Shown: positions 26,285 to 33,388 of the stretch, one piece after another | How the letters are laid out: each line of letters begins with the position of its first letter | Numbering within the stretch: the stretch's first letter is position 1 | Assembly: GCF_029338255.1 (NCBI RefSeq) | Contig: NZ_CP119787.1 | Coordinates: 1,922,001 to 1,986,000, forward strand | DNA from: Haloarcula halobia | GTDB lineage: Archaea; Halobacteriota; Halobacteria; Halobacteriales; Haloarculaceae | Reading direction: 5' to 3' | Length of the DNA stretch: 64,000 bases | The notes under the pieces: generated by a model | What the model was told of the DNA's origin: nothing | Databases searched by the model: none | The model's input: only the letters and a program-made list of their open reading frames with translations | Position numbers and translations under genes: made by a program

Positions 26285-27359
26285 ATGAGGCGGTTGGACG
26301 ATATCACTCTGGAAGAGCTACAGGATCTCCGTGAACGAACAGAGGGAGAGATTCCTCGGGAACGTGTTCTTGCTGCAATCGGTCGAAAGCAGGGCGATGA
26401 ACTGGAGACACTGGCTGAACGACATGGTGTCGTGGAGAAGACGATTCGCAACTGGCTCGATCGGTTCGCTGAAGAACCGATCGAGCAAGCCCCCCTACGA
26501 TGATCCCAGACCAGGTCGCCCCTCAAAAGCTCGACGAACACGAGCGTAAACAGTTCTTCGAACAGCTCCAGCAATCGCCGACGGAACTCGGCTACGAGCA
26601 ACAAGCGTGGTCGCCGAAACTACTGCTCCACCACGTCAAAGAAGAGTACGGAGTCGAATACAGTGAAGGCCACGCTCGGAAACTCCTGGGAAAGGCCGGG
26701 CTGTCCTGCCGGACAGCACGGCCGCGCAATCACGAGGCTGACCCGGAAAAAGAAGCCGAGTTCCAAGACACGGTCGAAAAAAACGGCCGAAGCTGACCGA
26801 GAAAACTGTCGTTGTCGTCGATCAGTTCACCAAGCGCGTCGGCACAGTGCAACGACGTGGCTGGTACCCAATCGGATCAAATCCAACGATAGAGACCTCA
26901 AACTCGTGGGATAAAGTGACCGTGCTGGGCGCTGTCACCGACGACGGTGACAGCTTCTACTGCTGGACCGAAGAGAATCTCACCTCACAGCAAGGGATCT
27001 GGTTGCTCGGAGCGCTCCAAGAGAGGTTTGGAGAAGAGTTGGTAGTGTTTCTCGACCGTGCTGGGTACTTCTACAACAGAGATCTCTGGGAACACGTCAG
27101 TGGTGAGCGCGCGACCGAGACTGTCGGAGACAGTTCGGTCGCGTGCGTGCGCGGAGACGAAGAAGGTGAAGAGCATCTCGATGTGTGGTACTTTCCGCCG
27201 AAATTACCGGAGCTTAACCCAGTGGAAGGATGCTGGGACCGACTCAACGAATGGTTCAAGCACCGCCTCATCCCTGATCTTGCGACGCTGAAAGAGCAGA
27301 TCCAACGAGGATTCCCTACGGTTGATGAACCGAATATCTGGAACTATCTCTGTCCGTAA
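26285..27359 (+). pseudogene. IS630-family transposase, frame-interrupted
   Basis: Three consecutive open segments make up one IS630 transposase. 26285-26503 holds the HTH (ETLAERHGVVEKTIRNWLDRF). 26500-26796 holds the linker and second HTH (GYEQQAWSPKLLLHHVKEEYGV). From 26784 to 27359 is the DDE domain with acids in TVVVVDQFTK, VVFLDRAGYF and LNPVEGCWDRL. Continuity needs +1 shifts at a C6 run (about 26490-26495) and an A4 run (about 26525), and a -1 shift at A AAA AAC (26778-26784). The first two break the protein; the third is a perfect slippery heptamer. Most likely decayed, unless the first two are assembly errors. Confidence 0.75.
26778..26784 (+). promoter_or_regulatory. A AAA AAC slippery heptamer in the transposase
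   Basis: In the zero frame the codons are GAA AAA AAC. A -1 slip at A AAA AAC gives the frame that restores the conserved KKRPKLTEKTVVVVDQ joint. This is the same heptamer used for -1 frameshifting by some retroviruses and IS elements. No pseudoknot was evaluated. Confidence 0.5.
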
Positions 27360-27376
27360 TCACCGGTAAAAACTAA

Positions 27377-27389
27377 CGCACGACCGTAT
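27377..27389 (-). repeat. Right terminal inverted repeat of the IS630 element
   Basis: CGCACGACCGTAT, exact inverted copy of 26238-26250. Confidence 0.75.
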
Positions 27390-27480
27390 CATCCGCCATG
27401 AACGGGGGGCTTCCCACAGGGCCGGCGCGGGGGGCATGGGAACGGTCTCCCCGCCACAGAGTTGGGGCTTTCTGGTGATT
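27389..27480 (-). ncRNA. Relic of a tnpB-type right end / omega-RNA
   Basis: The stretch TCATCCGCCATGAACGG then GGGGCTTCCCACAGGGCC and further ACGGTCTCCCCGCCACAG is the kind of hairpin-rich sequence that follows tnpB in haloarchaeal IS1341-type elements. No tnpB remains. The IS630 insertion separates it from a GACATCCTC piece at 26229-26237. Recognised by pattern memory, not alignment. Confidence 0.4.
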
Positions 27481-27849
27481 GTGTCTGGTGTGTAACAGCA
27501 GCCGGGCGCTATGGGAGGTATGTTGCGAGGAAGTTCACGAGCCGATCGAGTGGTTTGTTGATTCTGTCGTCCTCCGATTCGTCGTCCTCGTCTTGGGCCA
27601 TATGCTGACTTGCCGTTACTCGTGTAAGTACTTGGATCGAGCGTTCCCATCCTGTCCGGACCGACTCGCCGCAAACGGTGCTGCACAGAAACACGTCGAT
27701 ACGGCGCCGAACCGTTCGTTCGTGTCCAATCGTCGGATTGAAGCGCGATCTCCGATCTGTGACTGGTGGCTGAGTTCGCCCCATATCGATTCGATAACTG
27801 TACGAAGATTCGAGGGTTGGACGCCAACGACTTACTAAGACGGTCTTCA
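27481..27849. other. Gene-poor stretch before the apbE operon
   Basis: No convincing gene. A short minus-strand frame at 27509-27601 codes for 30 residues rich in D/E followed by RINKPLDRLVNFLATYLP; it may be a small protein or a truncated gene end. The surrounding frames are not haloarchaeal in composition. Confidence 0.3.
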
Positions 27850-27914
27850 CCCTCGGTTTGCAATGGCAGAACGCAACGACCGACACGTCGAAGCAAGCGG
27901 TTCTAAACCGAGGG
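27850..27914. promoter_or_regulatory. Inverted repeat in the apbE operon leader
   Basis: CCCTCGGTTT (27850-27859) and AAACCGAGGG (27905-27914) are perfect 10-base arms separated by 45 bases, ending 10 bases before the first ATG of the operon. A 19-codon frame (27863-27922) starts inside the loop and ends two bases before that ATG. Together these could form a leader hairpin or attenuator-like element; function unproven. Confidence 0.4.
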
Positions 27915-27924
27915 ACAGCTGATC

Positions 27925-28242
27925 ATGCGCGTTCCCGTCCCGAAGAACAAACTCGTCGCCTTCACGCTCGTCGGTGCGATCCTCACAGCTGGTATCGCCG
28001 GGGCCCTTGCGCTGCCCGGTGGCGGCCTCGCGCAGGGTGGCGAGCAACCTGACTCACCCCGGTCAACGGCGTCGGATGCATCACAACAGGTCGCTTCGGA
28101 TGCGCCGACTCCGAACCAGGACTTCACGCCGGCAGTCCAGACACAGTCCGGATACGAGGACGAAGAACACGAGGAGTATGAAGAGGACGACGAGGAAGAA
28201 TACGAAGAGAACGACGAGGAAGAACACGAAGAGGACGAGTGA
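27925..28242 (+). CDS. Small membrane-anchored protein with acidic E/D-rich tail
   Basis: 105 residues. One N-terminal hydrophobic segment (about residues 10-30, VAFTLVGAILTAGIAGALAL) followed by a Ser/Gln-rich linker and a 30-residue tail made almost only of Glu, Asp, Tyr and His in a near-repeat (EEHEEYEEDDEEEYEEND). It is probably held at the outer face of the membrane with the tail exposed; the tail could bind Ca2+ or metal ions. No flavinylation motif of the D-x-x-(S/T)-x-A-T type. First gene of a four-gene operon; its stop overlaps the apbE start. Confidence 0.75.
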   Translation: MRVPVPKNKLVAFTLVGAILTAGIAGALALPGGGLAQGGEQPDSPRSTASDASQQVASDAPTPNQDFTPAVQTQSGYEDEEHEEYEEDDEEEYEENDEEEHEEDE

Positions 28243-29117
28243 CCGAGATGACAGGATCGCTCGCATCGGTGTACGAACGGTTCGGGGACACGCACCGCGA
28301 GTTCAGCTGTTGTGACACGACGTTTCGGATTCAGGCGACAGGCATCCGCGCCGGGGCTGCGGCAATCGCGGCCCGAGAAACGGCTGAATCACTCGAGGCA
28401 CAGCTGAACGCATTCGATGAGGCGAGTGCCGTCAGCCGGCTCAACCGTGAGGGGGAGGTCGCGAACGAGCACATCGCGCGTATCGTCCGCCGTGGGCTGG
28501 AATACAACGACCGGACCGAGGGGGTCTTCGATATTCATCAGGGGCGTATCGAACACGACCTCAAAGCGTTCCTGCGTGGTGACAGTGACACTCCGCCAAC
28601 GGAGTTTGATACCGGAACTGTCCAAACCAGCGGGTCTCACGTCACGACCGACGTCGAACTCGACCTGAATGGCCTCGCCAAGGGATACATCGTCGATCGA
28701 ACCGCCGAGACGCTCGCGGGACTCGGCCGATGCGGATTCGTCAGTGGTGGTGGGGATATGTCTCCACCGCCCGGCCCGGTCGCCATCGAGAGCCCGTACG
28801 GCGACGACACGCCGCTGAAGATTTTAGACACGGACTGGTACGTCGCAACATCCGGCGGATACCGACGGTCTCGAAAAGGTACTGACCACGTCTACGATCC
28901 GACCACCGAATCGCTCGGCTCTCGCCATGAATCGGTCACCGTCGTGGCGCGTCGAGACTGTATGGAAGCCGACGCCCTGGCGACGACCCTCGCGGCACTC
29001 CCACTTGCCAAGGCACGCGAATTAGCATCGGAATGGGAGGGTCTAGAGGCACTCATCGTCCACGACGGCGTCTTCCATACGACGGATGGCTTCGAGAGAC
29101 ATGTCCTGGACACATAA
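28239..29117 (+). CDS. apbE: FAD:protein FMN transferase (ApbE family)
   Basis: 292 residues (GTG 28239 overlapping the previous stop; ATG at 28248 is the alternative). ApbE hydrolyses FAD and attaches FMN covalently to Ser/Thr of target proteins that carry electrons outside the membrane. Visible blocks: LEAQLNAFDEASAVSRLNREGEV near the N-terminus, ELDLNGLAKGYIVDRT (FAD/Mg site), CGFVSGGGDM, VATSGGYRR, and DCMEADALATTLAAL. Unlike bacterial ApbE there is no lipoprotein or Tat signal, so it is predicted cytosolic. It is flanked by membrane proteins in an operon, but no protein of the operon shows the usual acceptor motif. Confidence 0.85.
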   Translation: MTEMTGSLASVYERFGDTHREFSCCDTTFRIQATGIRAGAAAIAARETAESLEAQLNAFDEASAVSRLNREGEVANEHIARIVRRGLEYNDRTEGVFDIHQGRIEHDLKAFLRGDSDTPPTEFDTGTVQTSGSHVTTDVELDLNGLAKGYIVDRTAETLAGLGRCGFVSGGGDMSPPPGPVAIESPYGDDTPLKILDTDWYVATSGGYRRSRKGTDHVYDPTTESLGSRHESVTVVARRDCMEADALATTLAALPLAKARELASEWEGLEALIVHDGVFHTTDGFERHVLDT

Positions 29118-29388
29118 GCAACGAATCACCGTCGTGGCGATCGTCGTCTTAGTGGTGGCTGTCCCTGCTCTCTGGCAGATCGGCGACGTGCGTGCCGCCC
29201 AAGCGACCGAAGAAAGACAAAGCGACCTCGTCGATCGAACCGTTCCGACGCGACAGGCCCCAGCCGATTACGATGGTGACGGCATCAACGACTCCACCGA
29301 CGAGTGTCCGACACGACCGGAGACGAAAAACGGGTTCCAGGACGCGGACGGCTGTCCAGATGTCGTCGAAACGACAGGGGCATCGTAA
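29101..29388 (+). CDS. Exported small protein with thrombospondin type 3-like calcium motif
   Basis: 95 residues from ATG 29101 (an ATG 15 bases upstream is possible). N-terminal hydrophobic segment (about 8-24) acts as signal or anchor. The C-terminal part DYDGDGINDSTDECP...NGFQDADGCPD is one and a half TSP3-type repeats with DxDxDG loops and two cysteines, predicted to bind Ca2+ outside the cell. It overlaps the end of apbE by 17 bases and its own stop overlaps the next ATG, so all four genes are coupled. Confidence 0.75.
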   Translation: MSWTHKQRITVVAIVVLVVAVPALWQIGDVRAAQATEERQSDLVDRTVPTRQAPADYDGDGINDSTDECPTRPETKNGFQDADGCPDVVETTGAS

Positions 29389-29930
29389 TGTCACAACTCG
29401 TTTGGCTCCTCGACCGCGGTGCCGCACTCGTGACGTATCCGGCGTTGTATCTGGCGGTTCTCACGGGCATTCTCTACAACACGGAGTCGTTCGGTGTGCT
29501 CCACGAGGCTGCCAGACGCATCCATGTCGAACTGTCCGTGTTCGCGATGATCGTCACGTTGCTACACGCGGGACTCGGTGTACTCGATACATGGTTCGTC
29601 GTCGCTGGACAGGTTCCGGCGCCGGCATACTCGATGCCGTACTTCCTCGGCGGCGTCGCCGTCGGCGCGGGGGCCCTACTCATGCTTGTCGTCGCGGTGC
29701 TGGGCTTTACTGACGCAAACCGGTTCCAGCGCCCCTGGGGCCCGCGCGTCGTCCACTCGTTCGCGTACGCAGGATTCGCCTTCGGAACGATCCATGCTGC
29801 AGCGATTGGCACCGACCTGACGGGACTCGTCCGTCCTCTGCTGGGCCCCTCGGTGGCGTTTCTCGTGTACGTACTCCTGTTGCGACTGCTGGTGCTCCGA
29901 GGGCTACCGTCGAACACAACGCCGGGTTAG
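29388..29930 (+). CDS. Ferric reductase/cytochrome b561-like di-haem membrane protein
   Basis: 180 residues with about five hydrophobic segments. Two His pairs at haem-b spacing are visible: His46-x13-His60 (RIHVELSVFAMIVTLLH) and His123-x12-His136 (VVHSFAYAGFAFGTIH). This is the bis-His arrangement of the ferric reductase-like/YedZ/b561 superfamily, which moves electrons across the membrane. No NADPH or flavin-binding cytosolic domain is attached. Last gene of the operon; it converges on and overlaps by four bases the end of the winged-helix gene on the other strand. Confidence 0.75.
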   Translation: MSQLVWLLDRGAALVTYPALYLAVLTGILYNTESFGVLHEAARRIHVELSVFAMIVTLLHAGLGVLDTWFVVAGQVPAPAYSMPYFLGGVAVGAGALLMLVVAVLGFTDANRFQRPWGPRVVHSFAYAGFAFGTIHAAAIGTDLTGLVRPLLGPSVAFLVYVLLLRLLVLRGLPSNTTPG

Positions 29931-30448
29931 TAGCTGTCCCAGAGGCCCAGAATACGGTCGACGACTCTGTCTGTAAACGACCGCCGGTGAACCGTATAGA
30001 GGTATCTGATCCGATCGGGATCGCTGACCTCGTAGACGACACTGCGGCCGTCGCGCTCTTTCGTGACGAGGTCGGCCTCGGCCAGCTTCGAAAGGTGCCA
30101 CGAGACAGTCGACTGGGCTTTCTCGAGGCGGTCGCTGAGTTCGGTCGTCGAGAGCGGGCCGTCGGTGAGAAGGTGCGCGAGGATGCGACGGCTGTACTCC
30201 CGGCGAAGGGCGTTCATCACCGCCCGATCGGCTTCGTCGAACTCGGCAGCCGGATAGTACCGCGTGTACTTGCCGTCGTCCGAGACGTCGATCAGGCCCT
30301 CGTCGGCGAGCCACCGGAGCTGATACTGGAGTGTCCCCTGCGCGTACTCGAGGTCGTCGAGGAGCGCGCGAAAGTGAACCCCCGGCGTGTCGGCTATCCG
30401 CTGGTAGATTGTTCGCCGGGAGGTCAGTTCGAGATCCGGATCCGACAT
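29927..30448 (-). CDS. Transcriptional regulator with two winged helices
   Basis: 173 residues. First HTH near residues 10-55 (TIYQRIADTPGVHFRALLDDLEYAQGTLQYQLRWL) and second near 80-140 (RRILAHLLTDGPLSTTELSDRLEKAQSTVSWHLSKLAEADLV). This twin ArsR/MarR-like layout is common in haloarchaeal regulators. It sits three bases downstream of a small membrane-protein gene on the same strand, the usual pairing of a DUF7521-type membrane protein with a regulator. Possible regulator of the convergent apbE operon. Confidence 0.83.
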   Translation of the reverse strand: MSDPDLELTSRRTIYQRIADTPGVHFRALLDDLEYAQGTLQYQLRWLADEGLIDVSDDGKYTRYYPAAEFDEADRAVMNALRREYSRRILAHLLTDGPLSTTELSDRLEKAQSTVSWHLSKLAEADLVTKERDGRSVVYEVSDPDRIRYLYTVHRRSFTDRVVDRILGLWDSY

Positions 30449-30451
30449 TGC

Positions 30452-30739
30452 TCAGTCCCGCGTCAAAGCGACGAAAAACGTCAGGAGGCCACCGAGAATC
30501 AGGATCGCACTCCCGTGTTCGAGCAATTCGAGCGTTGCGTACGGGAAATACGGGAGCAACGGATACTCGAGAAACACGATGAGTCCGTAGACGGCGAACA
30601 TCCCGTACCCGAGCGTGACGATCCCCATACGGCCGTCGCGTTCCCGCCGCCATGCGAGGAAACTGAGGACGCTGAGCCCTGTAGCGAGGACGAGGATACC
30701 GAGACTGACGTACTGTTCGAGGAGTTGAGCGAGTGGCAT
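30452..30739 (-). CDS. Small membrane protein (DUF7521-like)
   Basis: 95 residues with three hydrophobic segments (LGILVLATGLSVLSFLAW, GIVTLGYGMFAVYGLIVFL, GSAILILGGLLTFFVAL). No catalytic motif. Forms an operon with the two-winged-helix regulator; in this arrangement the membrane protein may sense a signal for the regulator. Upstream (about 30765-30865) lie two copies of GTTCAACCG. Confidence 0.65.
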   Translation of the reverse strand: MPLAQLLEQYVSLGILVLATGLSVLSFLAWRRERDGRMGIVTLGYGMFAVYGLIVFLEYPLLPYFPYATLELLEHGSAILILGGLLTFFVALTRD

Positions 30740-30866
30740 ACGTTACTATCTGTGCACACGGCCGGTGGGACGTGTTCGGCGATGGATACAGTTCAACCGA
30801 AGGGGGTGGCGGTGAAAACGATTGGCGTTCAACCGTCGAATCCACCGTTATACATTGAGACTGTTC

Positions 30867-30874
30867 GTCTCAAT
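30867..30874. repeat. 8-base target duplication, left copy
   Basis: GTCTCAAT, repeated exactly at 31590-31597 on the other side of the element. Confidence 0.85.
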
Positions 30875-30890
30875 GGCTCTGTTGAAATCC
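30875..30890 (+). repeat. Left 16-base terminal inverted repeat
   Basis: GGCTCTGTTGAAATCC; exact inverse at 31574-31589. Confidence 0.85.
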
Positions 30891-31034
30891 CCAAATAGTG
30901 ATAAGTCTCTACGATCGTGCTGCATACAGCGCGCGAATGCACCATCGGACAAACCCTCGATTCGGGTTTAGCCTATCGTTCGATACAGACGAGATACAAT
31001 GTAGTCGGGACCGCGACGTTTCGTGATGGCTGTG

Positions 31035-31424
31035 TCAGGGCTCGACCTGGCGAAACCACAATCCGAGTCCAACCAGCAAGATACCCGTCACTACCCGCCA
31101 GCGACCGTCTATTGCTATGCCTGCCAACGACGCTGTGCTGCCTCCCGACCAATTCCAGTATAACTCAAGCAACAAGAGACTGATCGCCAACACTCCGGTC
31201 ACGTAGGCGCTGGCTGCAATCGTCTTCTGTGCCGTCGGTCGGGTGTAGAGAAACACGGCCAACACCGCGGCGAACAAAATAGCAGTGGTTCCAAGAACGT
31301 TCTGCTCGTACAACAGCACTACGAACGCGATCGGAATTCCGACAACCACGACCAGACGCCGACGCTCAGTGGACCCAACGAATTCACTGATATCACCGAC
31401 AACAGTTCGTGGATGCTTGTCCAT
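31035..31424 (-). CDS. Cargo membrane protein of the transposon-like element
   Basis: 129 residues with four predicted membrane helices (about 23-42, 45-60, 70-90, 105-125): RLVVVVGIPIAFVVLLYEQ, TTAILFAAVLAVFLYT, ASAYVTGVLAISLLLLELYW and RWRVVTGILLVGLGLWF. Charged N-terminus (MDKHPRTVVGDISEFVG). No recognised family. It lies fully within the terminal inverted repeats, so it is moved as cargo. Upstream (31425-31440) is a small inverted repeat. Function unknown. Confidence 0.65.
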   Translation of the reverse strand: MDKHPRTVVGDISEFVGSTERRRLVVVVGIPIAFVVLLYEQNVLGTTAILFAAVLAVFLYTRPTAQKTIAASAYVTGVLAISLLLLELYWNWSGGSTASLAGIAIDGRWRVVTGILLVGLGLWFRQVEP

Positions 31425-31573
31425 CCCTCTACGAGGGTCTTGTCAGCCATACCTTTTCGGTACGTACGCGGGTCTACAGAACGTGTGATTCGGTTCTTTC
31501 CCTCTGAATTGAATCCACTCACCGTGCTGCACTCATCCTCTGCATCTTGCATGCCAGTCTTGTCAGAGTGAGT

Positions 31574-31589
31574 GGATTTCAACAGAGCC
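31574..31589 (-). repeat. Right 16-base terminal inverted repeat
   Basis: GGATTTCAACAGAGCC, followed directly by the second GTCTCAAT duplication (31590-31597). Confidence 0.85.
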
Positions 31590-31714
31590 GTCTCAATGCA
31601 TACGGCTGACACAGTATCAGACATTACACAAAGATCACTTCGTGTCCCCCTCCCTCTGCAATCAGGGGTGGGACAGGCATAAAATATTATAAAACCGACA
31701 CTATAGAGTTATCC

Positions 31715-32441
31715 ATGGATATCACCGAGATACTCTCGACGGAGTTCACCGAGTTCGACATCGGAACCCCCCTCTAAGGTCGCCGGGGCGTTCGAGAACC
31801 AGGAACTCGATGCCGTCGTCGTAACGATGGCGACGAGTATCGCGGCGTCGTCAGTCGCCGACAGCTGGCGTCCTCGTCCAACCAGCCGTCCCCGAAGGTC
31901 GGCTCACAGGCACAGCACGTCCCGACCGTCGAGCGCACCGCTCGACGAGGTCGTCGAGACGATGTTCGACCGAGCGATCTCCTCGCTCGTCGTCACGGCC
32001 GACGACACCGACGAGCCGGTCGGTATCGTCACGAAAACGGACGTCATCGAGGCGCTCACCCGGGAACGTGACGACCGGAACGCCGTGCAGGTGTTCGGGC
32101 TCGACCTGCTCGAGGGGATGACCTACGACGACGTCTCGGCGCGGATCGAGAACACGACCTCGAAGTACGGCGAGATGAGCGTGATCAAGGCCAGCATCGG
32201 ACTACAGGAGCACAAAGAGCAATCGTGGGGCGTGCCGCTGGTGCTGGCACGGATCCGACCGGTCACCGACCGTGGCTATTTCACGGCCGATGGAGAGGGC
32301 TACGGTGCCTCTCATGCCCTCCGTCTCGCAGCGAACGCCGTCGAACGCCAGCTGCTCAAGGGGAAGACCTACGGCCAGTCGAAGAAGCAGGCGGCCACAG
32401 ACGAGCAGGCACGACTGTACGGCTGGTGGCTCGGTGGGTGA
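31715..32441 (+). pseudogene. CBS-domain protein with RaiA/HPF-like C-terminus, frameshifted
   Basis: Starts MDITEILSTEFTEFDIGT at 31715 and reaches a stop at 31775 after a C6 run; removing one C continues SKVAGAFENQELDAVVV. A second shift near 31825 continues NDGDEYRGVVSRRQLASSS, and a third near 31930 leads to APLDEVVETMFDRAISSLVVT and on to the C-terminus. The reconstructed protein has two CBS motifs, including DDTDEPVGIVTKTDVIEAL, and a C-terminal part (SIGLQEHKEQSWGVPLVLARI...DGEGYGASHALRLA) like ribosome hibernation factor/RaiA domains. Three shifts make this a pseudogene unless the assembly is wrong. A TATA-like TATAAAA lies about 25 bases upstream. Confidence 0.7.
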
Positions 32442-32469
32442 AGTACCCGTCGGTGAACGTGCGGAGTGA

Positions 32470-32757
32470 CTACTCGATTTCTAACTGGCCACTTCCGCTG
32501 CTCTCCTCACCGGCGTTCTCGTCCCACTCGAGCTCGAACTCGACACTCAACTCGGTCATATTGCCGGCCGGGCCTTCGCGTTCGGCTTTGACCTCGAAGG
32601 TCGGTCGAGCAGGGGGATTCAGCCTTACGGACTCCGAGCCTGCTTTCAGGGTGAGAGCGTTTCCGCTGTCGAGCGTGTCCGCGACGTTCCGGAGGTACGA
32701 TGCAATCTCTGCTCGGCTCTGCTCGCTCTCCGATTTGAACAGGACTTCTTCAGGCAT
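32470..32757 (-). CDS. Amphi-Trp domain-containing protein
   Basis: 95 residues. Matches the haloarchaeal amphi-Trp family: N-terminal MPEEVLFKSESEQSRAEIA, a central strand region ending RPTFEVKAERE, and a C-terminal LSVEFELEWDE. The family is small, of unknown function, and common in haloarchaea. Intact; converges on the CBS pseudogene. Confidence 0.8.
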   Translation of the reverse strand: MPEEVLFKSESEQSRAEIASYLRNVADTLDSGNALTLKAGSESVRLNPPARPTFEVKAEREGPAGNMTELSVEFELEWDENAGEESSGSGQLEIE

Positions 32758-33139
32758 ACAGGAGAGATTACACGGCCTACACCGATAAATGCGCCCACCG
32801 TGTTGAGTCGACGGGACTGTTCAGCGTGACACTGTTGCCGGGTCACGTCTCGCGCTCTGTGACGCCCAATCCGTGTCGCTGAACTCGTTGAATCACACAC
32901 CTGGATGCGATTCGGAGTCGCGTTTGCACACCGACGCAGGCCCCGATGGGAGGCAATCGCCGTATCGGTATCCCGTGTGATGAGAACGGGCCGGTGTTCA
33001 GCGACGTATCCGGGCGGTTTCGGAACGCTGGCTTTCAGGTTCGGTTCTTCTAGACTCGATCCGCCAGTCAGAACGAACGGACGGTGAAGCATGCAGAGGA
33101 CGTAGGTACCACGTGGATAGAGCTGTCTGCGGTGAGAGA
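32758..33139. other. Gene-free interval
   Basis: 382 bases between two minus-strand genes. No credible gene, repeat or RNA seen; the open frames are arginine- and serine-rich shadows. Confidence 0.4.
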
Positions 33140-33388
33140 CTACTGTGGTCGATTGACTGGACACTCCGGGCTCTCGGTGCGTGCCTGTTCGAGCGTCCGT
33201 TCGATGGAGTCACCGAGGATCGTGACCGCTTCGTAGTGGGTACGTTTCGGCTTGTGGACACTTGATGGACACACCTCAAGCGTGTCGTACTTGGGATGGA
33301 TACCCCGGTCCACGTCCTCGTTCTCCATCACATACTCCGAGATCTCCAGGAGGAGGGCGTGAACGTGGATGAACTCTTTCTTGCGCAT
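33140..33388 (-). CDS. UPF0058 family protein
   Basis: 82 residues. Starts MRKKEFIHVHALLLEISEYV, the typical opening of the archaeal UPF0058 family, followed by PKYDTLEVCPSSVHKPKRTHYEAV. The family is a small helical protein of unknown function, widespread in haloarchaea and often present in several copies. Intact. Confidence 0.82.
   Translation of the reverse strand: MRKKEFIHVHALLLEISEYVMENEDVDRGIHPKYDTLEVCPSSVHKPKRTHYEAVTILGDSIERTLEQARTESPECPVNRPQ

Larger units (their letters stand above)
26241..27386 (+). mobile_element. IS630-family insertion sequence, about 1.15 kb
   Basis: Bounded by 13-base inverted repeats and TA dinucleotides, with one transposase coding region in three frames. It lies 10 bases after the HTH_10 stop. 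Flanks GACATCCTCA (left) and TCATCCGCC...GGCTTCCCAC (right) look like the split right end of a tnpB-type element, so the IS630 element appears nested in an older one. Confidence 0.75.
30875..31589. mobile_element. Non-autonomous transposon-like element with a cargo gene
   Basis: 715 bases bounded by perfect 16-base inverted repeats (GGCTCTGTTGAAATCC at 30875-30890 and its inverse at 31574-31589) and by an exact 8-base target duplication GTCTCAAT on both sides. The repeat starts with GGCTCTGTTGAAATC, which I recall from haloarchaeal IS6-family elements, and 8-base duplications are the IS6 rule. Inside there is no transposase; instead a 129-residue membrane-protein gene is on the minus strand. 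A second inverted pair (AATCCACTCAC at 31511-31521, GTGAGTGGATT at 31569-31579) lies at the right end. It interrupts the promoter side of the regulator/membrane-protein pair. Confidence 0.85.

Noticed and set aside
27360-27896. 178-codon minus-strand frame
   Set aside because: It crosses the IS end and the tnpB-type relic, and composition is non-haloarchaeal (Arg/Ser/Tyr mix without acid bias).
28142-28240. E/D-rich tail of the acidic protein as a DNA repeat array or CRISPR
   Set aside because: It is an imperfect codon repeat inside a gene, without spacers or a fixed repeat unit.
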